From: Acidimicrobiales bacterium
GTDB taxonomy: Bacteria; Actinomycetota; Acidimicrobiia; Acidimicrobiales; Iamiaceae
Assembly (NCBI GenBank): GCA_020439605.1
Contig: JAGQSI010000111.1
Location: forward strand, 1-6,347
Direction of reading: 5' to 3'
Length of the DNA stretch: 6,347 nt
Part shown: positions 1-5,554 of the stretch, in pieces
Numbering within the stretch: the stretch's first letter is position 1
Layout: every line of letters begins with the position of its first letter
Program-made: the position numbers and the translations under genes
Notes under the pieces: model-generated
The model's database searches: none
What the model was told of the DNA's origin: nothing
What the model saw: only the letters and a program-made list of their open reading frames with translations

Positions 1-81
1 TGTCGGGTCGATGCCGGGAACCATCTGGGTGGCGTCGTCGTCTGGGGTCCAGGCTCCGGTCGGTTCGTCAGAATCGGTCAT
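1..81 (-). CDS. N-terminal fragment of an acidic protein of unknown function (partial, continues past the left edge)
   Basis: Only the first 27 codons are in the window. The reading starts MTDSDEPTGAWTPDD and continues open to the edge. The fragment contains seven Asp/Glu and no Lys or Arg, so it looks like a disordered acidic leader rather than a signal peptide or membrane segment. The start is well supported: the ATG at 79-81 follows an AGGAG Shine-Dalgarno 6 nt upstream (88-92). It lies 21 bp after the stop of the reductase gene on the same strand, so the two are probably co-transcribed. No family can be named from so short a piece. I am fairly confident it is a real gene start, and I infer nothing about function. 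Confidence 0.6.
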   Translation of the reverse strand, partial: MTDSDEPTGAWTPDDDATQMVPGIDPT

Positions 82-87
82 TGGTGG

Positions 88-92
88 CTCCT
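88..92 (-). promoter_or_regulatory. Shine-Dalgarno AGGAG of the acidic partial gene
   Basis: Perfect AGGAG on the minus strand, 6 nt before the ATG at 79-81. It is one of only two clear Shine-Dalgarno sequences in the window, and both precede genes that appear internal to operons. This supports a start inside a polycistronic message. Confidence 0.6.
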
Positions 93-102
93 AGTGAACG
101 GC

Positions 103-897
103 TTAGTTGGTGGTTGAGATTCCACCGTCAACGGGGATAACCGTACCTGTCAGGTAGGCGCCGGCCCGTGAGGCCAGGAAAATGGCGGTGCCGGCCATGT
201 CGTCGGGTCTACCTATCCGTTTCATCGGGGTGCTCGCTGCGATCTGATCGCCGAAAGCGTCGAGCGTGGCCGCCATCATCTTGGATTGGAACGGGCCGGG
301 TGCGATGGCGTTGACGGTGATGTTGGGTGCGAGGAACTTGGCGAGGTGTGCTGTTAGGTGGTGTACCGCAGCTTTGGACGCCCCATAGGAGTAGGTCTCG
401 AGCATTGGGGCACGAAGCCCATCAATGGATCCGATGTTGATCACGCGGGAAGGGGACTCGGCGGAGGCATTGGCCTGTAGAAGGTCCAAGAAGAATTTTG
501 TGGTGTGAAACACGCCTTGAACGTTGAGATCGAGCACACGATTCCAAGATTGGGTGTCGTGTTCGGCGAGCGGAACTCCCCATGTCGCGCCTGCGTTGTT
601 GACCAAGACGTCCACGTGGTCATGCAGTTCTGACACCTTCGCGCAAAAAGTTCGGGCACCTTCCTCGGTGGAGAGGTCGGCCGCGATTCCACGGCAGCGG
701 CCGAACTCGGAGAGCTCAGTAGCTGTTTGTTCGCAGGCATCGGCCTTGCGAGAGGAGATGATCACGTCTGCGCCTCCAGCCACGAAACCGCTGGCGATCA
801 TCCGCCCAATTCCTCTGGTGCCGCCTGTGACCACTACCACCTTGTCCGATACGTCGAAAAGATTGGCTGGATCTGGGAGTTCGGCGGTGTCGGTCAT
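103..897 (-). CDS. RhlG-like short-chain dehydrogenase/reductase (3-oxoacyl-ACP reductase type)
   Basis: This is a classical SDR, predicted to be a cytosolic NAD(P)H-dependent ketone/alcohol oxidoreductase. Counting from the ATG at 897 (264 aa), the cofactor loop TGGTRGIG is at 24-31, NNAG at 100-103, the structural Asn at 125, and the catalytic residues Ser157, Tyr171 and Lys175 (YGASK). The C-terminal IPVDGG motif is present. The run TGGTRGIGRMIA, the SASAE-P-RVINIGS segment and IAPGPFQSKM resemble Pseudomonas RhlG (a beta-ketoacyl reductase) as I remember it. Substrate is not provable from sequence. An ATG at 918 would add seven residues (271 aa). I prefer 897 because a TACGGT hexamer lies 7 nt upstream of it, and neither start has a Shine-Dalgarno. 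The gene follows mutM by 25-46 bp, so it may also be read from the mutM message. Confidence 0.9.
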   Translation of the reverse strand: MTDTAELPDPANLFDVSDKVVVVTGGTRGIGRMIASGFVAGGADVIISSRKADACEQTATELSEFGRCRGIAADLSTEEGARTFCAKVSELHDHVDVLVNNAGATWGVPLAEHDTQSWNRVLDLNVQGVFHTTKFFLDLLQANASAESPSRVINIGSIDGLRAPMLETYSYGASKAAVHHLTAHLAKFLAPNITVNAIAPGPFQSKMMAATLDAFGDQIAASTPMKRIGRPDDMAGTAIFLASRAGAYLTGTVIPVDGGISTTN

Positions 898-904
898 GGA
901 TGGG

Positions 905-934
905 ACCGTACCCGACATGAGGGTGTGCTGTGAC
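905..934 (-). promoter_or_regulatory. Possible leaderless promoter of the reductase gene
   Basis: On the minus strand, TACGGT (905-910) fits the actinobacterial TANNNT -10 element and ends 7 nt before the ATG at 895-897. GTCACA (929-934) matches four of six positions of TTGACA at an 18-bp spacer. It lies in the short mutM-reductase junction, so it would be an internal operon promoter. The match depends on choosing the second ATG as start, which makes it tentative. Confidence 0.3.
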
Positions 935-943
935 AGCTCCGAG

Positions 944-1744
944 CTATCTCTTCTGGCACGACGGGCAATGGGTGGTGGCTCGCGCCCCGATCACCGAGCG
1001 CACCATCACTGTTGAACATCTAGGACATGGTGAGCCGGCTTGGCCGTAGCAGTCGAGACTGTGCTGGTTGGAACCTTCGGAGCCGTCCACGCTTCGGTAG
1101 TCCCGCAGTGTGGTTCCACCGTTCTCAATGCCTTCTTTCAGTACGTTGATAATCGCGATTCGAAGTGCTTCGGCCTTGGCCTTGGTGATGCGTCTGGCAT
1201 CTGGGTGAAGGTGAGCTCGCCAAAGAGCCTCATCTGCGTAGATGTTGCCGACCCCGGCCACAACCTTTTGCGACAGGAGCTGGGTCTTGATCGCTGCGCT
1301 GGAAGAACGAAGAGCCTTCCAGAGATACAGACCGTCGAAGTCGGGATCGAAAGGCTCCGGGCCCAGAGCGTGCAGGGTTGGCAGCGAGGAGTAATCGTCT
1401 CCTTGCACAACGGCTATTCGTCCGAATCGACGAACGTCACGGAACTCAAGAATGGTGCCATCATCGAGGCGCCACCATGCGCGCACGTGTGCGGAGCTGC
1501 TGGGTTCAGACACCGGGCGAAACTGTCCGGTCATTCCCAGATGGGCGACCAGTTGCCTGCCATCGTCGAGCGGGAAAAGCAGATATTTGCCTCGGCGGTT
1601 GACGCCATTGAAGCGTGCGCCGACCACTGTGGTTGCCGGTGAAAACTTGATCGATGGGTGCGACCCAGCCATTTCAACCCGTCGATCGGTCACAATCGAG
1701 GCGAGTCCACGTTTCACAGTCTCCACTTCGGGCAGTTCTGGCAC
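944..1744 (-). CDS. mutM: Formamidopyrimidine-DNA glycosylase (Fpg/MutM)
   Basis: Bifunctional DNA glycosylase/AP lyase of base-excision repair, which removes 8-oxoguanine and formamidopyrimidines and nicks the abasic site by beta,delta-elimination. The 266-aa protein is complete. The N-terminal proline nucleophile is Pro2, exposed after Met removal, within PELPEVE with Glu3 and Glu6. The conserved Lys53 lies in RRGKYL and MTGQ is at 71-74. The DNA-intercalating loop FRDVRRFG is at 101-108 and GNIYADE at 166-172. The C-terminal zinc finger has Cys240, Cys243, Cys260 and Cys263, with the conserved Arg255. The start must be the GTG at 1742-1744, because proline has to follow the initiator. No Shine-Dalgarno is seen. 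It is the first gene of the leftward block. In many genomes mutM sits near rnc or smc, but those are not its neighbours here. Confidence 0.97.
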   Translation of the reverse strand: MPELPEVETVKRGLASIVTDRRVEMAGSHPSIKFSPATTVVGARFNGVNRRGKYLLFPLDDGRQLVAHLGMTGQFRPVSEPSSSAHVRAWWRLDDGTILEFRDVRRFGRIAVVQGDDYSSLPTLHALGPEPFDPDFDGLYLWKALRSSSAAIKTQLLSQKVVAGVGNIYADEALWRAHLHPDARRITKAKAEALRIAIINVLKEGIENGGTTLRDYRSVDGSEGSNQHSLDCYGQAGSPCPRCSTVMVRSVIGARATTHCPSCQKR

Positions 1745-1750
1745 ACGTGA

Positions 1751-1756
1751 ACGGTA
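1751..1756 (-). promoter_or_regulatory. Possible -10 element (TACCGT) for leaderless mutM
   Basis: TACCGT on the minus strand ends 6 nt before the GTG start of mutM, the distance expected when transcription begins at or next to the start codon. No good -35 hexamer lies 16-19 bp further upstream, which is common for actinobacterial TANNNT promoters. The call rests on position and on recurrence of the pattern at other genes in the window. Confidence 0.4.
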
Positions 1757-1794
1757 CTTACCAATGGCTTAGAAATGCACTGTTGGGGCCGATA

Positions 1795-1810
1795 GGTGAC
1801 CGTGGTCACC
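1795..1810. promoter_or_regulatory. Perfect dyad GGTGACC-GT-GGTCACC, candidate CRP/FNR-family operator
   Basis: Two perfect 7-bp arms flank a 2-bp centre. Read as GGTGA-N6-TCACC, it matches eight of ten fixed positions of the CRP-type consensus TGTGA-N6-TCACA at exactly the right spacing. It lies 51 bp upstream of the mutM start and overlaps the start codon of the small membrane-protein gene, so it could act on either. The regulator is unknown. A chance palindrome inside coding sequence cannot be excluded. Confidence 0.45.
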
Positions 1811-2128
1811 AACATTGTGTCGTTGACCTTCTTGGTCGGGCTATGTGGTGTCGTGCTGTATTGGCGCCGATCAAAAGCGGAGCCCTCTGGTAGCCAAGAT
1901 AGAGAAACCATTGCTTTCCAAGCGGCCGAAACAGTGGACAGCAACACCGAAAAAAAGGACGCAGAGCCAGGTTCGCAGCGGGGGACAACCCGCCGGCACA
2001 CGACACACATCGCTGCGATTCCAGACTGGGGGTTGCCAGCTCCCCACCCAGTGAACCCTGCCGAGATGTGGCATCCGGCGGACTTGACCCCGAACGATGA
2101 TCAGGGCTTGGGAGAACCAAGCACCTGA
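1796..2128 (+). CDS. Small single-pass membrane protein, uncharacterised
   Basis: This is a 110-aa reading frame that I do not recognise. Residues about 4-23 form one hydrophobic helix (VTNIVSLTFLVGL onward), followed by Arg24, Arg25 and Lys27, which suggests the C-terminal part is cytoplasmic. The tail is hydrophilic, and from about residue 76 it is rich in Pro and Trp (IPDWGLPAPHPVNP) and ends acidic. An in-frame TAG directly precedes the GTG at 1796, so the start is this GTG or the GTG at 1802. Neither has a good Shine-Dalgarno; a GGGG run lies 7 nt upstream of the first. It is divergent from mutM and 72 bp before the lipoprotein gene. Opposite-strand frames of 90-120 codons exist here, but none has recognisable protein character. 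The membrane helix plus charged flank favours this frame, moderately. Confidence 0.5.
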   Translation: MTVVTNIVSLTFLVGLCGVVLYWRRSKAEPSGSQDRETIAFQAAETVDSNTEKKDAEPGSQRGTTRRHTTHIAAIPDWGLPAPHPVNPAEMWHPADLTPNDDQGLGEPST

Positions 2129-2131
2129 CCC

Positions 2132-2147
2132 TTTGACGACGGTCAAA
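2132..2147. promoter_or_regulatory. Perfect dyad TTTGAC-GACG-GTCAAA, candidate operator of the lipoprotein-ppk2 operon
   Basis: Perfect 6-bp arms around a 4-bp centre, which can also be read as TTTGA-N6-TCAAA, the same layout as the dyad at 1795-1810. It begins 3 bp after the stop of the small membrane-protein gene and ends 18 bp before the -35 hexamer of the lipoprotein promoter, a position suited to an activator. No T-run follows it, so it is unlikely to be an intrinsic terminator. Confidence 0.4.
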
Positions 2148-2165
2148 CCTGCTGTTGGACATGCG

Positions 2166-2194
2166 GTGACAATGGCTGATCTTGGATCTATTGT
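2166..2194 (+). promoter_or_regulatory. Promoter of the lipoprotein-ppk2 operon (GTGACA-N17-TATTGT), probably leaderless
   Basis: GTGACA (2166-2171) matches five of six positions of the TTGACA -35 consensus. A 17-bp spacer separates it from TATTGT (2189-2194), a TANNNT -10 element. The -10 ends 6 nt before the ATG at 2201, so transcription should begin at or within a base or so of the start codon. There is no Shine-Dalgarno. This is the best-formed promoter in the window. Confidence 0.6.
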
Positions 2195-2200
2195 GGGCTC

Positions 2201-2890
2201 ATGAAATCACCTCAACGGTCAGCGGTTCGCCCAGGGGTTGGGGTTCTCCTAGCTGCATTCCTCGTCATGGGCTCATCGGGTTGTAGTTCTGACTCAAAGA
2301 GTTCAACAAACTCCAACGCTTCAACCACGGAACCAGCCGGTAGCTCTACAACCGAAGGTGGCAATGGGGCCACGACCGAGCCAGACGGTGGGTCCACCAC
2401 CTCAACCACATCCGGGTCTGTTACCACCACCACAGCATTTGGTGGATCAACCTCGGATGTCTCCAACGCTGGTGATGGAACTGCGATTGCCTTGTTGAAG
2501 GATGTGAGGGTGGCGCTCAATGCAGGGTTTGAGCGCATCGTGTTCGAGTTCGAAGGGGAGTCAATTCCTGGTTATCGAGTGGGTTGGGTGGACGGCCCGA
2601 TCACAGAGGATGGCTCGGGCAACCCCGTCGATGTAAAGGGCAGTGCCTACCTCGAGATAATCATGCAGCAGGCCTCAGGGGTTGATCTGAGTTCCACCGA
2701 CCTGCGTGAGACCTATACCGGCCCGACTCGTATTGATCTTGCTAGCGAAACAGAGGTCCTGACCGAGATGGTTAGAACCGGGGATTTCGAGGCGGTATTG
2801 AGTTGGGTGGCAGGTGCTTCGGGCAAGGTTCCTTTCCGTGTGTCGACATTGCGTTCTCCCACACGCGTAGTGATCGATGTAGCTGCGTGA
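2201..2890 (+). CDS. Secreted lipoprotein with AMIN-like domain
   Basis: A 229-aa protein with an N-terminal lipoprotein-type signal: Arg6 and Arg10, a hydrophobic core from about 13 to 23 (VGVLLAAFLVM), then SSGC with Cys28 as the probable lipidated residue. The lipobox is atypical, with Ser instead of Leu at -3. Residues 29 to about 90 are a low-complexity Ser/Thr/Gly linker. Residues about 98-229 resemble the AMIN-like domain seen in actinobacterial lipoproteins: a beta-rich pattern with NAGFERIVFEFEG, PGYRVGWV, AYLEI, YTGPTRI, TGDFEAVLSWVAG and a final SPTRVVIDVA. AMIN domains generally target proteins to peptidoglycan or the envelope, so anchoring outside the membrane with a cell-wall contact is inferred; no enzymatic motif is seen. 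It leads an operon with ppk2, whose start overlaps this stop. Confidence 0.85.
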   Translation: MKSPQRSAVRPGVGVLLAAFLVMGSSGCSSDSKSSTNSNASTTEPAGSSTTEGGNGATTEPDGGSTTSTTSGSVTTTTAFGGSTSDVSNAGDGTAIALLKDVRVALNAGFERIVFEFEGESIPGYRVGWVDGPITEDGSGNPVDVKGSAYLEIIMQQASGVDLSSTDLRETYTGPTRIDLASETEVLTEMVRTGDFEAVLSWVAGASGKVPFRVSTLRSPTRVVIDVAA

Positions 2891-3687
2891 GCACCCCTCA
2901 CCCGCACCCACACCTGAATCGTTGGATTGTTGAGCCGGGTAAGACACCTGGTCTTGGAGTGCTCGACCCCGCAAGCATCGACGACGCTCCCGGGGACAAG
3001 GAGATAACCAATGCGGCGTGCGATGAGTTGGTTGAGCAATTGCGAGACCTTCAGATCCGTCTGTGGGCTGAAAGATCTCAGTCCCTGTTAGTGGTGTTGC
3101 AGGCGATGGATGCTGGCGGCAAGGACGGCACGATCCGGAAGGTGTTCACAGGGGTTAACCCCCAAGGCGTGCACATCACTTCGTTCAAGGCCCCTACATC
3201 AGATGAACTTGCCAGAGATTTCCTTTGGAGGGTTCATGCCAGGGTGCCGGCGAAGGGTGAGATAGGCGTTTTCAATCGTTCGCATTATGAAGATGTGTTG
3301 ATCGCGAGAGTAGATGGGCTGGTAGCGGAGCCCACTTGGCGCAGGCGCTACGGCTTCATTAGGGACTGGGAGGAGATGCTGGTTTCTGAAGGGACCACCA
3401 TCGTGAAGTTGTTCCTTCATATTTCGCGCGACGAGCAGGCGAGGCGACTGCAGGCCAGGCTGGAGGATCCGACCAAGCGCTGGAAATTCGAGCCTGCGGA
3501 CATGGACGCACGTTCAAAGTGGGACGACTACCAGCGTGCCTATGAGGAAGCAATCGCAGAGACCGCGACGCAACAGGCCCCGTGGTACGTGATCCCCTCG
3601 GATCGTAAGTGGTATCGCAACTGGGCAGTGCTGAAGGTGCTCACCTCTACCTTGGAGATGATGGATCCTCAGTTCCCGTCTAGCTAG
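2887..3687 (+). CDS. ppk2: PPK2-family polyphosphate:nucleotide phosphotransferase
   Basis: Cytosolic enzyme that moves phosphate between polyphosphate and nucleotides (AMP, ADP or GDP depending on class). From GTG2887 it has 266 aa. Walker A AMDAGGKDG is at 73-81 with Lys79, the Walker B-like segment GEIGVFNRSHYEDVL at 124-138, and the lid region with RLEDPTKRWKF followed by an acid/basic stretch at 191-209. IPSDRKWYRNW lies near the C-terminus. This pattern fits the PPK2 subfamily that often makes nucleoside di- or triphosphates from polyphosphate; the exact acceptor cannot be fixed from sequence. An in-frame ATG at 2803 would add 28 Cys-rich residues lying within the lipoprotein gene. I prefer the GTG, which shares GTGA with the lipoprotein stop (2887-2890), implying translational coupling, since no Shine-Dalgarno is present. 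The stop overlaps that of the convergent kinase gene. Confidence 0.93.
   Translation: MSTPHPHPHLNRWIVEPGKTPGLGVLDPASIDDAPGDKEITNAACDELVEQLRDLQIRLWAERSQSLLVVLQAMDAGGKDGTIRKVFTGVNPQGVHITSFKAPTSDELARDFLWRVHARVPAKGEIGVFNRSHYEDVLIARVDGLVAEPTWRRRYGFIRDWEEMLVSEGTTIVKLFLHISRDEQARRLQARLEDPTKRWKFEPADMDARSKWDDYQRAYEEAIAETATQQAPWYVIPSDRKWYRNWAVLKVLTSTLEMMDPQFPSS
3680..3687. other. Shared palindrome CTAGCTAG giving TAG stops to both convergent genes
   Basis: The plus-strand TAG of ppk2 is 3685-3687, and the minus-strand TAG of the histidine kinase gene is 3680-3682. Both lie in one 8-bp palindrome, so the two coding regions overlap tail to tail by 8 bp. No room remains for an intergenic terminator, and I see no hairpin with a T-run at the junction. 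Confidence 0.9.
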
Positions 3688-4681
3688 GCGAGGGCAGTTC
3701 CACAACCATCCGACAGCCGTTGGGGTCGCGTTGTTCGGCTCGAATCTTGCCGCCGTGCAGTTCCACGATCCAACGTGCGATGGCTAGGCCGAGCCCTGAG
3801 CCGCCTTCGTCTGTGCTTCTGGCCTCGTCGGTTCGGTAGAAGCGTTCGAACACGCGGTTCAATGATTCGCTCGGGATGCCGGGTCCGTCGTCCACTACCT
3901 CAAAGGTGACCGTCTCGTCCTGTTCAAATGCTCGAAGGTGCACGCCGGCGCCCTCGGGCGTGAAGCGAGCGGCATTCTCCACGAGGTTCGCAATGACTTG
4001 ATGGAGTCTCTCCGGGTCTCCGCTTACGTCTAGGTCTTTGGGTTCTACGACGACATCGAACTCGACATCAGGCGAATGCAGCGATGCCTCATCCGCCACA
4101 GCTTCGAGAAGGTCGAGCGCCGGGAAGGTGATCTTGTGAAGTGGGGAGCCACCAGATTCCAGTCGGCTCAGATCAAGAAGTTGGCTAACTAGGCGTTGAA
4201 GCCGTTCAATCTGGGCGAGCATCGTGCGCAAGAGAGCAGGGTCAGGCTCCACCACCCCGTCCACAACGTTTTCCAGCGTGGCTCTGAGCGCGGAGATAGG
4301 TGTGCGCAGTTCGTGGCTCACGTTGGCAACAAGATCGCGGCGTTGTCGATCTAGTTCGTAGAGTTCATCCGCCATGTGGTTGAAGGCGGTGGCAAGACGG
4401 CCAACCTCATCGGCCGAGTGCGATGAGACCCGTACGGACAGGTCCCCGTTGGCGAGTTGAGTTGCCGCCGTTTCCATCTTCCTCAACGGTGAGGTCATCC
4501 CTCTCGCCATTAGCTGCACCATGCCCAGTGCGATTATTGCGGCGACACCGGCTCGAAATCCGGCCCTAAAATTGAGGGCGAGACCGATCTCGTTGACCGC
4601 GAGGGTCACTACGACTGCCGCCACGATCACGATGCTGAGCTTGACCTTTATCGAGCTCAGTTCGTCGAGTGGATTGGCCAC
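3680..4681 (-). CDS. HAMP-containing sensor histidine kinase with minimal extracytoplasmic loop
   Basis: Membrane histidine kinase of 333 aa, the partner of the response regulator just upstream. Two membrane helices lie at about 15-36 and 43-59, separated by only a few residues (around NFRAGF), so there is almost no external sensor domain. A HAMP linker follows at about 60-112 (PLRKMETAATQLANGDLSVRV, then DEVGRLATAFNHM). The H-box is VSHELRTPI with phosphoacceptor His123. The ATPase domain has the N-box NLVENAARF (232-240), G1 DDGPGIP (264-270), F-box FERFYRTD (278-285) and G2 GSGLGLAI (294-301). The start is GTG at 4681, with AGAGG 9 nt upstream inside the regulator gene and only 3 bp after its stop, so the two are co-translated in one operon. 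Signal and target genes are unknown. Confidence 0.95.
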   Translation of the reverse strand: MANPLDELSSIKVKLSIVIVAAVVVTLAVNEIGLALNFRAGFRAGVAAIIALGMVQLMARGMTSPLRKMETAATQLANGDLSVRVSSHSADEVGRLATAFNHMADELYELDRQRRDLVANVSHELRTPISALRATLENVVDGVVEPDPALLRTMLAQIERLQRLVSQLLDLSRLESGGSPLHKITFPALDLLEAVADEASLHSPDVEFDVVVEPKDLDVSGDPERLHQVIANLVENAARFTPEGAGVHLRAFEQDETVTFEVVDDGPGIPSESLNRVFERFYRTDEARSTDEGGSGLGLAIARWIVELHGGKIRAEQRDPNGCRMVVELPSPS

Positions 4682-4684
4682 TGT

Positions 4685-5419
4685 CTAGGTCCTCTCTGAG
4701 GGAGCGTCAGAGATGGGCGCAGTTGTGGGGGTGGGGGAGTCGTCGGCTTCGCCTAGGGCATAGCCAACGCCGTGGACGGTTCGAATCACGTCGTCGCCAA
4801 GCTTGCGTCTCAATGTGCGCACGTGAGAATCGACGGTTCTGGCCCCAGACCCATCGCTATATCCCCAAACCTCGGACAGCAGAAGCTCTCTCGTGGCGAC
4901 TCGGCCCGGTCTTTCAGCGAAGAACACCAAGAGGTCGAACTCGGTTGGAGTGAGGTGAACAATCTCCCCGTCTCGACGAACACGGCGCCCATCTACATCG
5001 ATCTCGAGACTGTGCCCCAGGTGGATGGACCGGGCCTGGCTCCGTTCCGAAACAGCCCCAACACGGCGCAGCAGCGCCTGGACCCGAGCAACGAGTTCTC
5101 GCATGGAGAAGGGTTTGGTCATGTAATCGTCGGCGCCGACGGCTAGGCCAACCACCAGATCTGTCTCATCGTCTCGGGCGGTCAACATGAGTACCGGCAC
5201 GTGCTTGTCGTGTTGGATTCGGCGACACACTTCAAGCCCATCCATGCCGGGCAACATCAGATCGAGAATGACGAGGTCTGGTTCGAAGCGTTGAGCGAAG
5301 GCAACGCCACTCGGGCCGTCTTGGGCAACGTTGACGTCGAAACCTTCGCTACGAAGCCTTGCGGCGATGGCATCGGCGATAAGCGCCTCGTCTTCGACCA
5401 CCAGAATTCGCCGGGACAT
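4685..5419 (-). CDS. OmpR/PhoB-family response regulator
   Basis: DNA-binding response regulator of 244 aa. The receiver domain spans 1 to about 118: acidic pocket Glu9/Asp10, phosphorylation site Asp53 in LVILDLMLPGMDG, switch Thr80, Lys102 in the KPF motif. A short linker leads to a winged-helix effector at 131-222, including LTPTEFDLL (156-164), the recognition-helix segment ARTVDSHVRTLRRKLG (193-208) and the wing GVGYAL. A 22-residue Pro/Thr/Ser-rich tail (223-244) follows, and it also encodes the Shine-Dalgarno of the kinase gene. It is the first gene of the operon and is divergent from the acyl-CoA dehydrogenase gene across a 148-bp spacer, so that gene is one possible target. The start is ATG at 5417-5419 without a strong Shine-Dalgarno, and TAGGTT lies 6 nt upstream. 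Confidence 0.96.
   Translation of the reverse strand: MSRRILVVEDEALIADAIAARLRSEGFDVNVAQDGPSGVAFAQRFEPDLVILDLMLPGMDGLEVCRRIQHDKHVPVLMLTARDDETDLVVGLAVGADDYMTKPFSMRELVARVQALLRRVGAVSERSQARSIHLGHSLEIDVDGRRVRRDGEIVHLTPTEFDLLVFFAERPGRVATRELLLSEVWGYSDGSGARTVDSHVRTLRRKLGDDVIRTVHGVGYALGEADDSPTPTTAPISDAPSERT
4691..4695 (-). promoter_or_regulatory. Shine-Dalgarno AGAGG of the histidine kinase gene
   Basis: AGAGG on the minus strand, 9 nt before the GTG start at 4679-4681 and inside the last codons of the regulator gene. It decides the kinase start and marks it as an operon-internal gene. Confidence 0.5.
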
Positions 5420-5425
5420 ATCTGC

Positions 5426-5431
5426 AACCTA
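5426..5431 (-). promoter_or_regulatory. Possible -10 element (TAGGTT) of the two-component operon
   Basis: TAGGTT on the minus strand fits TANNNT and ends 6 nt before the ATG of the response regulator, as in leaderless transcripts. No -35 match is found at normal spacing; the corresponding place is a C-run. The alternative is that GGATAGG acts as a weak ribosome binding site. Confidence 0.35.
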
Positions 5432-5463
5432 TCCAACCGAGACACCCTGGGGGCGCCTTCGCT

Positions 5464-5475
5464 CTGTTGTAACAG
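5464..5475. promoter_or_regulatory. Short dyad CTGTT-GT-AACAG in the divergent spacer
   Basis: Perfect 5-bp arms around GT, 45 bp upstream of the response regulator start. It could be a binding site for the regulator itself or another factor. OmpR-type regulators more often use direct repeats, and a dyad this short can arise by chance. Confidence 0.2.
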
Positions 5476-5514
5476 TGGGTGAGGGCGTGCGACGGGTTCG
5501 CTCGGCTCAAGAAT

Positions 5515-5529
5515 CTGACGGGGCGTCAG
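5515..5529. promoter_or_regulatory. Perfect dyad CTGACG-GGG-CGTCAG upstream of the acyl-CoA dehydrogenase, candidate operator
   Basis: Perfect 6-bp arms around a 3-bp centre, ending 38 bp before the ATG of the dehydrogenase gene. Odd-length dyads of this kind are typical of TetR-family regulators, which commonly control fatty-acid degradation genes in actinobacteria. No such regulator is encoded in the window. There is no T-run, so a terminator is unlikely. Confidence 0.4.
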
Positions 5530-5554
5530 GTGGGAGCTGGCCTACTCGGTCCCG

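Noticed and set aside
524..1015. A plus-strand frame opposite the reductase and the end of mutM
   Set aside because: It spans two real genes on the other strand and shows no protein-like features.
1040..1642. A 200-codon plus-strand frame opposite mutM
   Set aside because: MutM is certain from its catalytic and zinc-finger residues. This frame has no family features and is a shadow.
2132..2147. The dyad after the small gene as an intrinsic terminator
   Set aside because: Only 6-bp A/T-containing arms with no following T-run; the position upstream of a good promoter fits an operator better.
1806..2162. Minus-strand frames (91-118 codons) opposite the small membrane protein
   Set aside because: They are Arg/Cys/Ser-rich with no helix or domain pattern and no good start. 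The plus-strand frame has a membrane helix with a positive flank. This is a preference, not proof.
2310..2450. Repetitive ACC/ACA-rich stretch as a possible DNA repeat
   Set aside because: It encodes the Ser/Thr/Gly linker of the lipoprotein; there is no regular repeat unit at the DNA level.
2803..2886. An upstream ATG start for ppk2
   Set aside because: It would add 28 Cys-rich residues read from within the lipoprotein gene. The GTG at 2887 forms a standard GTGA overlap and gives the usual PPK2 length.
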